A stretch of DNA of 64,000 nt from Promethearchaeota archaeon. GTDB taxonomy: Archaea; Asgardarchaeota; Lokiarchaeia; Sigynarchaeales; SOKP01. The notes beneath the pieces were generated by a model. That model did no database searches and was not told where the DNA came from. It saw nothing but the letters and a program-made list of their open reading frames with translations. The translations under genes and the position numbers were made by a program. The stretch lies in contig JAUWBH010000002.1 of NCBI GenBank assembly GCA_030605085.1, positions 24,946-88,945 on the forward strand, given 5' to 3'. How positions within the stretch are numbered: the stretch's first letter is position 1; every line of letters begins with the position of its first letter. This document shows, piece by piece, positions 46,921 through 55,145 of the stretch.

Positions 46921-47385
46921 ATGGTTGATAAAGAAAAATTAATTTCTTTCGATCATCGTCATTATTATTATCCTGTCCATCCCCACATAGGAGTAGGCAT
47001 ACTTTTAGTTAGAAACGATTGTTTACTTTTAGTAAAAAGAAAATTTAATCCCGACGCAGGATATTGGTCTATACCAGGGGGACACATGGAACTCGGTGAA
47101 AAAATCCAAGACGCAGCATTACGAGAAGCCTTTGAAGAAACAGGTTTTAAAACAAAAGTTTCAAAGCTCGCAGGAATTATTGATAAAATTATGTACGATG
47201 ACGAGGGAAAAATTGAGTATCATTATGTATTAATTAATTATTTTGTAGAACAAATAGAAGGCGATCCTAACCAACCACCTAATGCCTCTTGATGCCAAAT
47301 TTGTACCATTTGAAGAACTTAAAGACTATAAATTAACAGAATCTTTAATCAAGCTTTTAAAACAATTAAAAATTGGTTATGATTA
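46921..47385 (+). pseudogene. Nudix hydrolase copy with 11-nt deletion
   Basis: From ATG 46921 the frame matches the intact Nudix gene at 42753, including the full Nudix box. Between 47286 and 47287, 11 nt present in the intact copy are missing, so the frame ends at TGA 47290-47292 after 123 residues. The last 32 codons (LDAKFVPFEELKDYKLTESL onward) remain readable in another frame up to TAA 47383-47385. The truncated product keeps the catalytic motif but loses the C-terminal strand and helix. The downstream gene follows 22 nt later. Confidence 0.85.
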
Positions 47386-47407
47386 ATGAAAAGGTGATTT
47401 AAAGAGA

Positions 47408-47902
47408 ATGTCAAAACAACCTACAAGTTATGAATCAAACAAAATTATGGAACAAATTCTTAAAAGGTCGAAAGGTAAAACAATAGATTTAGTGGTTGAT
47501 CACGAACTTCTAGGAGTTACACCAGAAATGATTGATTGGTGGTGGGATAATATTCACACAACCGAGCGTTATAAATTATGGCACCCGGAAGACCATAAAT
47601 CGTTTGAATGGGAAGTTTCTCCTAAAAGAGGTCATGTAGGAGCAATTCAACGGATTGTTGAAAACATTGGACTCCCTACTATGTTGCGGATTCGATGGGA
47701 AGATCCTAGCTCATCACCAATACAAATTGAGTATAGTCATGCGCTAGTGGGGAGTACCCTCGATCAAGATGACAAGCCGATTACCTGGCTTTTGCACGAA
47801 TATGAATCTATTAAAAATGGAACAAAATTACGGTCAACATTTCGATTACCTGCCAAGGCTCCAAAACCGTTTATTGAAGCTCTATGTAAGCACAATATAT
47901 AA
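47408..47902 (+). CDS. DAPG-hydrolase-like (PhlG family) protein, possibly truncated
   Basis: A 164-residue frame with AAGGTGAT eight bases before the ATG. The pattern LLGVTPEMIDWWWDNIHTTE and YKLWHPEDHKSFEW, with the His/Glu-rich metal-site look, resembles the 2,4-diacetylphloroglucinol hydrolase-like family that cleaves C-C bonds in acylated phenols using zinc. The frame stops at TAA 47900-47902, but the same frame continues with a plausible C-terminal helix (EISEFANFLPKLYEKNKSLD) to a TGA at 47963-47965, so about 20 residues may have been lost by a nonsense change. Family call moderate. Confidence 0.6.
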   Translation: MSKQPTSYESNKIMEQILKRSKGKTIDLVVDHELLGVTPEMIDWWWDNIHTTERYKLWHPEDHKSFEWEVSPKRGHVGAIQRIVENIGLPTMLRIRWEDPSSSPIQIEYSHALVGSTLDQDDKPITWLLHEYESIKNGTKLRSTFRLPAKAPKPFIEALCKHNI

Positions 47903-48177
47903 GAGATTAGTGAATTTGCCAATTTTTTACCAAAACTCTACGAAAAGAATAAATCATTAGATTGATCTAAACTTAATTAATACAAAAGAAACAGAGATAA
48001 TCTTTTTTCATGTATTAGATTTTAATTTTAATATAATTAATTCTATTAAATATAATACAGATATTAAAATGCCTTAATATTTAATAAACAAAAAGTTATA
48101 ATTCAATTATTATTATTTTGATATAGATATTGAAATAATTCGATTGATACTAATACTTTAGCAATAGGTCTTAAGAT

Positions 48178-49482
48178 TTGTCAACATTAATGAAAATTGC
48201 GAGAGATGGCAAAACAACTAAAGAAATGGAGATAATTGCCAAAAACGAGCAAGTAGATTTGGAATTTATTCGACGCGGAGTAGCAAAAGGGAGGATTATT
48301 GTTCCTAAATCCAATCGGCGTGAATTAGAACCTCCAATCGGAATTGGTAAAGGATTACTTGTAAAAATCAATGCTAATATTGGTTCTTCGAAAACTGTGT
48401 GCAATATTGAGGGAGAGGTAGAAAAGGCAAAAATAGCCGTTAAATACGGTGCTGACACGGTGATGGATTTAAGTACTGGTGTTACTGAAACCGATGTTAA
48501 AACTATTAGAAAAAAAATCCTTAATGAAGTTAAGGTGCCTTTAGGTACTGTTCCTATCTATCAAATAGCTTTAAGGGCCATTGAGAAAAAAGGTGCCATC
48601 ATTCACATGGATGAGGATGACATGTTCAAGGTTGTCGAAGAACAGGCAAAAGAAGGTGTGGATTTTTTTACAGTACATGTTGGTGTAACTCGCGAAATTG
48701 TAAATTATCTAGTAGATCATCCAAGAACGATGGGTGTTGTTTCGAGAGGTGGCACTTTTCACGCCTCATGGATATTAGAGCATAATCAAGAAAATCCATT
48801 TAATAAAAATTATGACTATTTGCTTGATATTGCAAAAGAATATGATTTTACATTATCACTCGGCGACGGTTGCCGACCAGGCTCCATATTCGATTCAACA
48901 GATTTTGTTCAAATTCAAGAATTACTTGAAATATCAAAATTAGTTAAAAAAGCTTGGGAAAGAAATGTTCAAGTAATGGTCGAAGGTCCAGGACACATAC
49001 CTGCAAACGAGGTTGAGAGAAACATTAAAATGATGAAATCATTATGCGATGAGGCACCATTCTATGTTTTAGGCCCCCTAGTAACTGATATTGCACCCGG
49101 ATACGACGAGATTGTCAGCGCAATTGGAGGAACTTTAGCAGGTTTAGCAGGAGCAGATTATTTATGTTATGTTACACCTAGCGAGCATCTTGGATTGCCT
49201 AATTTAGAAGAAGTAAAAAGAGGCGTGATTGCTACAAGAATTGCTGCACATGCCGTTAATATAGCGAGGTATGGAAGAAGAGCATCAGAGTGGGATTATA
49301 AAATGGACATTGCTAGAAAGAATTTAAACTGGGATGCGATGCTAAAGCTTGCAATTGATCCTGAAACAGCCACGAAAATTCATTCTAGAGATAAGAATTC
49401 TATAAATGAAGTATGTAGTATGTGTGGGGAATTTTGTGCTATTAAAACTTTAAAAGATGCTTTAGAAAAGAAAAAATTATGA
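48178..49482 (+). CDS. thiC: Phosphomethylpyrimidine synthase
   Basis: A 434-residue radical SAM enzyme that makes the thiamine pyrimidine from aminoimidazole ribotide. Recognisable motifs are IRRGVAKGRIIVPKSN, NANIGSS, KYGADTVMDLSTG, MVEGPGHIP, LVTDIAPGYDEIVSAIGG and the C-terminal Fe-S motif CSMCGEFC (CX2CX4C). The frame opens at TTG 48178, preceded by AGGT; ATG at 48190 is an alternative start with equal support from the family N-terminus. No TPP riboswitch is visible upstream. The ThiDN gene lies 1.1 kb downstream on the other strand. Confidence 0.96.
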   Translation: MSTLMKIARDGKTTKEMEIIAKNEQVDLEFIRRGVAKGRIIVPKSNRRELEPPIGIGKGLLVKINANIGSSKTVCNIEGEVEKAKIAVKYGADTVMDLSTGVTETDVKTIRKKILNEVKVPLGTVPIYQIALRAIEKKGAIIHMDEDDMFKVVEEQAKEGVDFFTVHVGVTREIVNYLVDHPRTMGVVSRGGTFHASWILEHNQENPFNKNYDYLLDIAKEYDFTLSLGDGCRPGSIFDSTDFVQIQELLEISKLVKKAWERNVQVMVEGPGHIPANEVERNIKMMKSLCDEAPFYVLGPLVTDIAPGYDEIVSAIGGTLAGLAGADYLCYVTPSEHLGLPNLEEVKRGVIATRIAAHAVNIARYGRRASEWDYKMDIARKNLNWDAMLKLAIDPETATKIHSRDKNSINEVCSMCGEFCAIKTLKDALEKKKL

Positions 49483-49601
49483 TTTTTTGAATTTATTATT
49501 TGGTAATCCATTCCTCTTTTGAAGGTTTCTCTAAATTATATCTTTGACATAAATCACATATAAGACTATAAGAAAAATTATTTTTTTTTAAAAATTCTCA
49601 T

Positions 49602-50492
49602 TCATTCTGCTAACTTTTCTTTGATTTGTGCAACTAATTTTTCAGATTCTTCTGAATCAGTTATAAATTCAATTTCGTCAGGTGATAATATTCCCACTCC
49701 TAATTCTACTGCTCTTTTAATTTGTTCTTGCTCAAAAATTGATCCGTTGGATACTTCTGGCGTAGTCCCAAGAATTCGCAATATCGCAACTCCAACAGCA
49801 TCAATTGCTATTTTATCTGTTCCTGCAACAAAAACATTTGCTTCTACTCGGGTACCTTCCATAGGTCCACCATCTACAAAAGTAATAACCCCATCCATGA
49901 TAATTAAGTCGGCCCTGTATACCGCATTAATTTCTGCAATCATTTTCCTTTGATGCTCTGATGCGTGTAGCTCACGCATATTTCTTCGATTTACCATTCC
50001 TACGGAGTTTTTTAGTGATAAAGTAAAATGGCCACCGAAACCGTGAGTCTTTATACAGCAAGTTTCAATAATGCATTCTGCTTCATCGTAAATTTTGGCA
50101 AAAAGAAATCCTCTTTTCCAATGACTACCTTCGGGTTGTTTAAGGTCAAATCCCTCTTTAGGTGTTTTAGATAAATCAACTATCTTAAAATCTAATTCTT
50201 TTGCTAATGCATTTAATCCTTTTTTCTCTATAACTACAGCAGTGTTAGCTGGACCACTTCGTTCAGCTACCGTAATTGATTTTGCACCCATCTCCTTTAA
50301 CTTGATGATAATCTGCTTTACTGTTTCCATTGAGCTTGAACCAGGTGGAGGATCAGCAGTATTGAAATTTAGTTTGAAAATTACATCTTTACCCTCAACA
50401 GGATTGATTCCTAATAACTCCAAGGACTTGTTTATACCGTAAACACGATTTTTGGTCGAAATAACTGCCACTTTAGTCATATTATACACCAT
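49602..50492 (-). CDS. DUF362 family protein
   Basis: A 296-residue protein of the DUF362 family, whose members often associate with ferredoxin domains or with sulfur and cofactor metabolism. Motifs are GKDVIFKLNFNTADPPPGSS, ETCCIKTHGFGGHFTLSLKN and IMDGVITFVDGGP. No ferredoxin domain is attached here. The start may be ATG 50492 or ATG 50480 (MTKVAVIS), the latter fitting the family better. It ends about 120 nt from thiC (convergent) and is downstream of ThiDN on the same strand, so a role in thiamine or Fe-S supply is possible but unproven. Confidence 0.85.
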   Translation of the reverse strand: MVYNMTKVAVISTKNRVYGINKSLELLGINPVEGKDVIFKLNFNTADPPPGSSSMETVKQIIIKLKEMGAKSITVAERSGPANTAVVIEKKGLNALAKELDFKIVDLSKTPKEGFDLKQPEGSHWKRGFLFAKIYDEAECIIETCCIKTHGFGGHFTLSLKNSVGMVNRRNMRELHASEHQRKMIAEINAVYRADLIIMDGVITFVDGGPMEGTRVEANVFVAGTDKIAIDAVGVAILRILGTTPEVSNGSIFEQEQIKRAVELGVGILSPDEIEFITDSEESEKLVAQIKEKLAE

Positions 50493-50574
50493 ATCTTTGG
50501 TAGTAAATTGTATTTATAAAATTAAAATTTGACTGTTTAAAAAAATAAGGCAATGCAGTAGAACCGATATAAGT

Positions 50575-51978
50575 CTAAATTAAATTAATTACTTTTCGAA
50601 GTTTCGTTATCATATCTTCTGAATTTTTCCCAAATAATCTTATCATCGGTTCCTTACCTTTTGCTCCCGTATCCCATATAATATCCGGAATTTCCTTAAT
50701 ATCCGTCTTATTTAAATATTCCTTAATCAACCACTGCATAGTAGAATGCTCTTTTTTCTTGACTTCATCCGGCTGAGTCTCTCTAACGAACTCGTAGGTT
50801 TTTAAATCGGTTTTTTCTTCTATATTTTGAACAAGACTTGGTGAATACTTTAAATTCATTACAAAGTTAATTGATTTATCAAATTCTTTAGCCGTAAGAA
50901 TTAATCGAGCAGTATGATCGGAAACACCAAATTTAATAACTCCAGATGCCTTAGGATACCCATTAATAATTGTAACTCTTCCTTCTATACCGGCAACCTC
51001 ACTCTTATCCTTGGCATTCGGAAGAGACCCAGAAATATTTAGTCTAACTTCAGGGATTAATTTGCTAAAAACCTTTTTTTCTGAGATAAAATTATAAATT
51101 TCCTTAATCTGGTTTATAACTTCAATCTTTTCCTTAGGAATTGTTAAATCAAGAACCTTTCCTTTATTTGGTAATTCAACATAATTTTGAAATTTTTCAT
51201 TGAAAAATTTTTCAGCTAAGGAAATAGATTCTTCAATGTTATATCCTTTACTCAAAAAAGCCGTAATTGCCGAAGAAAAGACACAACCTGTTCCATGAAT
51301 ATTACCTTTTATGTCAATTCTTCTTTTCTCTGATGTCTTAAAGATTTTATTAAATCCCTTTTCTGACTTTTTATTAATAAGAATTAAATCAAAGATTTTA
51401 TCTCCATTAATTCCTGCACTTTTTATGATTACTGCTTTTTCTTCATTGATATTTTCAACTTCGGTATACATTTTATTTAAAATTATGGAAGCTGCTGTTT
51501 TTAGTTTATCAATGTTTTCCTTCGTTATATTTTTAAGTTCCATATCAGAATAGTAACTAGCTTCGGAAATATTCGGAGTTAGAATCTTTACAACTGGAAA
51601 TAGGTTTTTTTCTATTTCCAATTCTAAGCCCTCATTTGAAAGCCTTTCTCCTGAACTAGATGTTGATATGGGGTCTAAAACCGCGCACAAATCGTATTTT
51701 TTAATATAATCAACAATTATATCTAATCCCTTAACATCAGGTACCATTCCAATCTTTACAAATTTTATGGGATAATTACTTAAAATGGCATCTAATTGCT
51801 TATCTAATTGATCAGAAAGAGAACTATATCCATAAAAATGTGTGGCGCTTTGATAAGTTATTGCTGTAATAACGGAAAAAGGATGGACTCCACATCTATC
51901 AAAAGTTCTTATATCTGCTTGAATTCCCGCTCCAGAAGTAGGATCTGCCCCAGCAATAGTTAAACAAAAAAAGTCCAT
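50575..51978 (-). CDS. thiDN: ThiD-ThiN bifunctional thiamine phosphate synthesis enzyme
   Basis: A 467-residue fusion. The N-terminal two thirds is a hydroxymethylpyrimidine (phosphate) kinase: AGADPTSGAGIQADIRTF, ITAITYQSA, VKIGMVPD, LDPISTSSSGE and the anion hole HGTGCVFSSAITAFLSKGY. The C-terminal 165 residues are a ThiN thiamine-phosphate synthase: RLNISGSLPNAKD, VAGIEGRVT, IKFGVSDHTARLIL, WDTGAKGKEPMIRLFG. This archaeal arrangement replaces ThiE and works with ThiC. The kinase half has a roughly 20-residue insertion between about 160 and 215 compared with ThiD. Confidence 0.93.
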   Translation of the reverse strand: MDFFCLTIAGADPTSGAGIQADIRTFDRCGVHPFSVITAITYQSATHFYGYSSLSDQLDKQLDAILSNYPIKFVKIGMVPDVKGLDIIVDYIKKYDLCAVLDPISTSSSGERLSNEGLELEIEKNLFPVVKILTPNISEASYYSDMELKNITKENIDKLKTAASIILNKMYTEVENINEEKAVIIKSAGINGDKIFDLILINKKSEKGFNKIFKTSEKRRIDIKGNIHGTGCVFSSAITAFLSKGYNIEESISLAEKFFNEKFQNYVELPNKGKVLDLTIPKEKIEVINQIKEIYNFISEKKVFSKLIPEVRLNISGSLPNAKDKSEVAGIEGRVTIINGYPKASGVIKFGVSDHTARLILTAKEFDKSINFVMNLKYSPSLVQNIEEKTDLKTYEFVRETQPDEVKKKEHSTMQWLIKEYLNKTDIKEIPDIIWDTGAKGKEPMIRLFGKNSEDMITKLRKVINLI

Positions 51979-52041
51979 AATTCAATTAACATAACAAGGT
52001 TAAAGGATTTTTCTATTCACAAAAAGTATATTGTTTTATTC

Positions 52042-52623
52042 TTATTTTGAATTGACTCTTGCAAAGGCCCATTTTGCCTTATCGTCTAAGCCAAGGGTTT
52101 CATAGGATTTACCCAGATATAAAAAAGCGTCGGGAAACTCAAAATCCTCCTTAACAAGCTTAAATAAATGGTTTATTGCCAAATCGTACCTTCCTCTTAA
52201 GTAGTGAATTTTTCCTCTTAAAAAATAGATATTATGTCTTTTAAACGTTGGCAATTTTTTGTCGTCAAATACTGCTAATCTTTCGATTCCCGCTTCATAA
52301 TCCTTTTTTTCAATAAAATCTTCAATTACATCAATTAATTTTAAAAAGGCCATTTTGTCGGCGATTTTCTTTATTTTTTGCATTTTTTCTTGTTCTTTTT
52401 TACCTTTTAACGCTTCCTTTTCTTTACTTGCTCTTTTTTCTAAAACTTCGTTACATGTTGCGATTAAATCCGAAGAATACTCCTCGTTACATAACGGACA
52501 ATTCTTAGAGTGGGGTATCCAATCTATTAAACAACTTTCATGAACGCTATGTCCATTAAGACATTCACACAAATGATCTTTCCCTTCTTCAATATCTAAA
52601 TGGCAAATTAAACAGGAAGGCAT
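52042..52623 (-). CDS. RING-H2 finger protein with TPR-like domain (candidate E3 ligase)
   Basis: A 193-residue protein. Residues 4-45 match the RING-H2 consensus: Cys4-x2-Cys7-x13-Cys21-x3-His25-x2-His28-x2-Cys31-x10-Cys42-x2-Cys45. A basic coiled-coil-like helix (about 55-85) links it to a C-terminal helical domain with TPR features (HNIYFLRGKIHYLRGRYDLA, DAFLYLGKSYETLGLDDKA). RING domains recruit ubiquitin-charged E2 enzymes, so the protein is a candidate E3 ligase or adaptor in an archaeal ubiquitin system. No E1, E2 or ubiquitin gene is in the window. The metal-ligand pattern is clear; ligase activity is inferred. Confidence 0.85.
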   Translation of the reverse strand: MPSCLICHLDIEEGKDHLCECLNGHSVHESCLIDWIPHSKNCPLCNEEYSSDLIATCNEVLEKRASKEKEALKGKKEQEKMQKIKKIADKMAFLKLIDVIEDFIEKKDYEAGIERLAVFDDKKLPTFKRHNIYFLRGKIHYLRGRYDLAINHLFKLVKEDFEFPDAFLYLGKSYETLGLDDKAKWAFARVNSK

Positions 52624-53183
52624 AAAAGAGCTATTAAGATTATTTTAAATATCTTAAACAATCAATGAAAATTTTATATATATAATAAAACTAACATTTT
52701 TAAGACTATTCTTTTCAGACTATCAAAATGAATAAAATAATATTCAAATTATTTCAAATAATAATATCAACGAGATTTTGTTGAATTATTTGTGGCATTA
52801 GTCCGAATGCCTCTATCCCATCAACCGAAATGGAATTTGGGGATGGTTTTTTCAGGATATTATACCCCGCATTTACATCGTAGTAATCTTAATACTTCTC
52901 GCGTCTTTATAATATTATCAAATGAGTGTCTCCTTTATATTGATTATAGATTGCCAATTTACTGATTTATTAAAAATTATCTCGTTATTACATCTTGATA
53001 ATATCAGATAATACGTTCCTTGATTAATGTATTCATTTTTAAAAGATTAAAAAATTTAATATGTTTAAAAATATTTTTTCGCAAAGAATTTTTTACTAAG
53101 AATTTTATTACTAAAACTTTTTTATAATTATTGAATAATTAATTTTAATTTCATAAATTTAAATTTGTGAGGGAATATTTTTT
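52624..53183. other. Intergenic region, 560 nt, with transposase remnant
   Basis: Spacer between divergent genes. It contains the tnpB C-terminal remnant at 52754-52880. The rest is AT-rich and must hold the promoters of the RING-H2 and GTPase genes. Nothing else was recognised. Confidence 0.5.
52754..52880 (-). pseudogene. tnpB: TnpB C-terminal remnant
   Basis: The reverse strand reads DVNAGYNILKKPSPNSISVD, then GIEAFGLMPQII and a short end at TGA (52754-52756). It matches the C-terminus of the tnpB at 19894-20386 almost residue for residue (DVNAGYNIMKKAFPN, VDGIEAFGLMPQII). Similarity stops at about 52880, so only some 40 codons survive. A relic of the same IS family. Confidence 0.75.
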
Positions 53184-54734
53184 TTGACTGTATCTAAAAA
53201 AGACCTCTTTTCGGAATTATTCAATAACTTTTTTGATATTACTGAAGAAGTGCTGTCTGTTATCGTTTCTGATAAGGGGGGTTTAATTATTGCTGGTGAG
53301 AAACGGAAAGATATAGACATGGAAATTATAAGCGTTTTAACTGCGATAATTAATCCAATATTGGAAAGAATTCGAAATGAATTCGCTTTTAAAAAATTTG
53401 GTACAGCAAGTTTCGATACGGACGAACACCGCCTCCTATTTATCTCTGTTGATGAGAATATTACGCTAAGTTTGGTCATAGATTCTATGGCTTCCGTCGA
53501 TAAATTGTCGCCATACGCGTATTTTCTTACGGAAAAAGCAGCCCAAATTATTTACGGTAAGGAAGACGAGAGGATTCAATTAACAATCCCTAACTTTGAA
53601 TACGACGGAGAAAGCCCTGAAAGATTGAAAAATCAGATTTATCAGATGAGATTAGAAAGTGGAGGTGTCTACAGATTCAAATTTATCGTACTAGGCGACC
53701 ACGAGGTCGGCAAAACCTCCATAATTAGAAGATATGTTGATAAGAAGTTTTATCACGATTATCGTGCGACAATAGGGTTAAATATTTTAATGCATAGGTT
53801 TGAATTTTACGGAAACGAAATAAATTTGTCTCTCTGGGACATTGGAGCGCAAAAATATTTTAAACGGTTCAGAAAAACGTATTACATGGGATCTCAAGCT
53901 GTTTTTATTGTTTTTGACTTAACCAATCTTCAATCCTATGAACACGTGACTGAGTGGTTTGAAGAGTTAGCTGAATTTATTCAGGATAAAGATATCCCTA
54001 TTGTAATTGTTGGGAATAAAACTGATTTGAAAGAAGAGAGAGTAATTAGTTATCAAGAAGGAGTCGAATTAGCAACAAGATTGTCTGAAAAAGGAGTTTC
54101 TAAGATTTCTTATATTGAAACAAGCGCTCTAACCGGAGAGAATGTTGATGATTCGTTCTCACTCATTAGCTATCATTACATCATGAAATCGAAGGAGAGG
54201 GAAGAAGATTTGCTCAAAAAGGATTTATTAGGAGAAATCATTGCTATCATCGAATACAAAGGCAGATTAGAAATAGCCTTTATTTCGGAAAATCCGTTCT
54301 GGAGTCCTGGCATACAAATATTAACTGAATTGAAACAATTAGGAGAATATTCAAAACTCAAAGACGATAAAGAAGAAAAGATATATAAATACGCTAATAA
54401 TTTGACATTGAAAAATTTTCTTTACGAAGTAATAGATGTCTCAACTTCTGACGGTGCTTTTTGTATATTTGACGCTCGCTCTAAAATCGATCCTATATGG
54501 AGAGAATTAGTAATCAGGATTATTGAGAATATTCAAGAAAATAAGGTAATATTAGTGGGAATTCGCGTTTCAGAAAGTACAGATTGGTCTGAAATAATGG
54601 AACAATTTGATGTGAACGATCTTTTGGAACAGAAAATGATCTCTCTACTATTCTTCAAAATCGGCATGGAATATCGATTGGAAATCTACGACCAGCTAAT
54701 AGTAATGTTGAACACGATTAAAAATATTGGATAA
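53184..54734 (+). CDS. Roadblock + Rab-like GTPase + C-terminal domain fusion
   Basis: A 516-residue three-part protein. Residues 1-130 form a Roadblock/LC7-like domain (EVLSVIVSDKGGLIIAGEKR, then a strand-rich second half). Residues 160-335 are a Rab/Ras-like GTPase: GDHEVGKTS (171-179), ATIGLNI, DIGAQ (219-223), NKTD (278-281) and ETSAL (312-316). G3 reads DIGAQ instead of DTAGQ, so the Gly after Ala is replaced while the catalytic-type Gln is kept. Residues 340-516 form a further alpha-beta domain of unknown kind (ILTELKQLGEYSKL, DGAFCIFDARSK). The start is TTG 53184 with GAGGG upstream. No prenylation motif. Confidence 0.85.
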   Translation: MTVSKKDLFSELFNNFFDITEEVLSVIVSDKGGLIIAGEKRKDIDMEIISVLTAIINPILERIRNEFAFKKFGTASFDTDEHRLLFISVDENITLSLVIDSMASVDKLSPYAYFLTEKAAQIIYGKEDERIQLTIPNFEYDGESPERLKNQIYQMRLESGGVYRFKFIVLGDHEVGKTSIIRRYVDKKFYHDYRATIGLNILMHRFEFYGNEINLSLWDIGAQKYFKRFRKTYYMGSQAVFIVFDLTNLQSYEHVTEWFEELAEFIQDKDIPIVIVGNKTDLKEERVISYQEGVELATRLSEKGVSKISYIETSALTGENVDDSFSLISYHYIMKSKEREEDLLKKDLLGEIIAIIEYKGRLEIAFISENPFWSPGIQILTELKQLGEYSKLKDDKEEKIYKYANNLTLKNFLYEVIDVSTSDGAFCIFDARSKIDPIWRELVIRIIENIQENKVILVGIRVSESTDWSEIMEQFDVNDLLEQKMISLLFFKIGMEYRLEIYDQLIVMLNTIKNIG

Positions 54735-54776
54735 TTTTTTTCTTGATTTAAATTTGACCTTATTATTTTTGAACTA

Positions 54777-54796
54777 CCACTCACTAAAGTGTGTGG
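54777..54796. repeat. Hairpin 1 of the IS-like relic
   Basis: CCACTCAC-TAAA-GTGTGTGG: seven base pairs plus one T-T mismatch around a TAAA loop. It has the form of IS200/IS605 subterminal hairpins. Confidence 0.65.
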
Positions 54797-55020
54797 ATTC
54801 CTAATTCACAGAAAATAGCTCAACAAGATTCGGGAATCGTGCCGAGTCTTACATTTTCTCCAAAGGCTTAACTTCCCGCTATTCCATCGGTAGAATTCCG
54901 TTTCTTTTTGTAGTCGTTGGTTATCCGACCAAAGAGTAGGAATTAATTAAAATATATTTTAAGAGAATTAAAAAAAAAGGAGTAAGAAGATTTAATGAAT
55001 TCTCCTCCAGCTCACTTCAT

Positions 55021-55041
55021 CACCTTCCTAAAGAGAAGGTG
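55021..55041. repeat. Hairpin 2 of the IS-like relic
   Basis: CACCTTC-CTAAAGA-GAAGGTG: seven perfect base pairs around a seven-base loop that also contains TAAAG, like hairpin 1. Confidence 0.65.
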
Positions 55042-55145
55042 TTTTCTTGAGCAGTCAGGATAAAAAATAAAGGAAAAGTAAAATAACTTTACTTATAAAA
55101 AATTTTTAATTGTTGCTAACAATAATTCGAAGGTGAATTCTTATA

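Larger units (their letters stand above)
54771..55045 (-). mobile_element. Degenerate IS200/IS605 end with TnpB tail (miniature element candidate)
   Basis: On the minus strand, about 54960 to 54835, one frame reads RNSTDGIAGS-stop-AFGENVRLGTIPES, which looks like the decayed tail of TnpB proteins. It is followed by the hairpin at 54777-54796 and GTGAGTGGTAGTTC, as in right ends of IS200/IS605 elements. A second hairpin closes the region at 55021-55041. The two hairpins 250 nt apart could bound a non-autonomous element. No complete transposase is present. Confidence 0.5.
54735..55145. other. Intergenic region, 411 nt, IS200/IS605-like relic
   Basis: Gap between the GTPase and AOR genes. Most of it (54771-55045) is the IS-like relic described in the next entries; the last 100 nt hold the AOR promoter and ribosome binding site. 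Confidence 0.5.

Noticed and set aside
47903..48177. TPP riboswitch upstream of thiC
   Set aside because: The spacer is AT-rich and lacks the conserved CUGAGA and ACCUGA elements, so no riboswitch is called.
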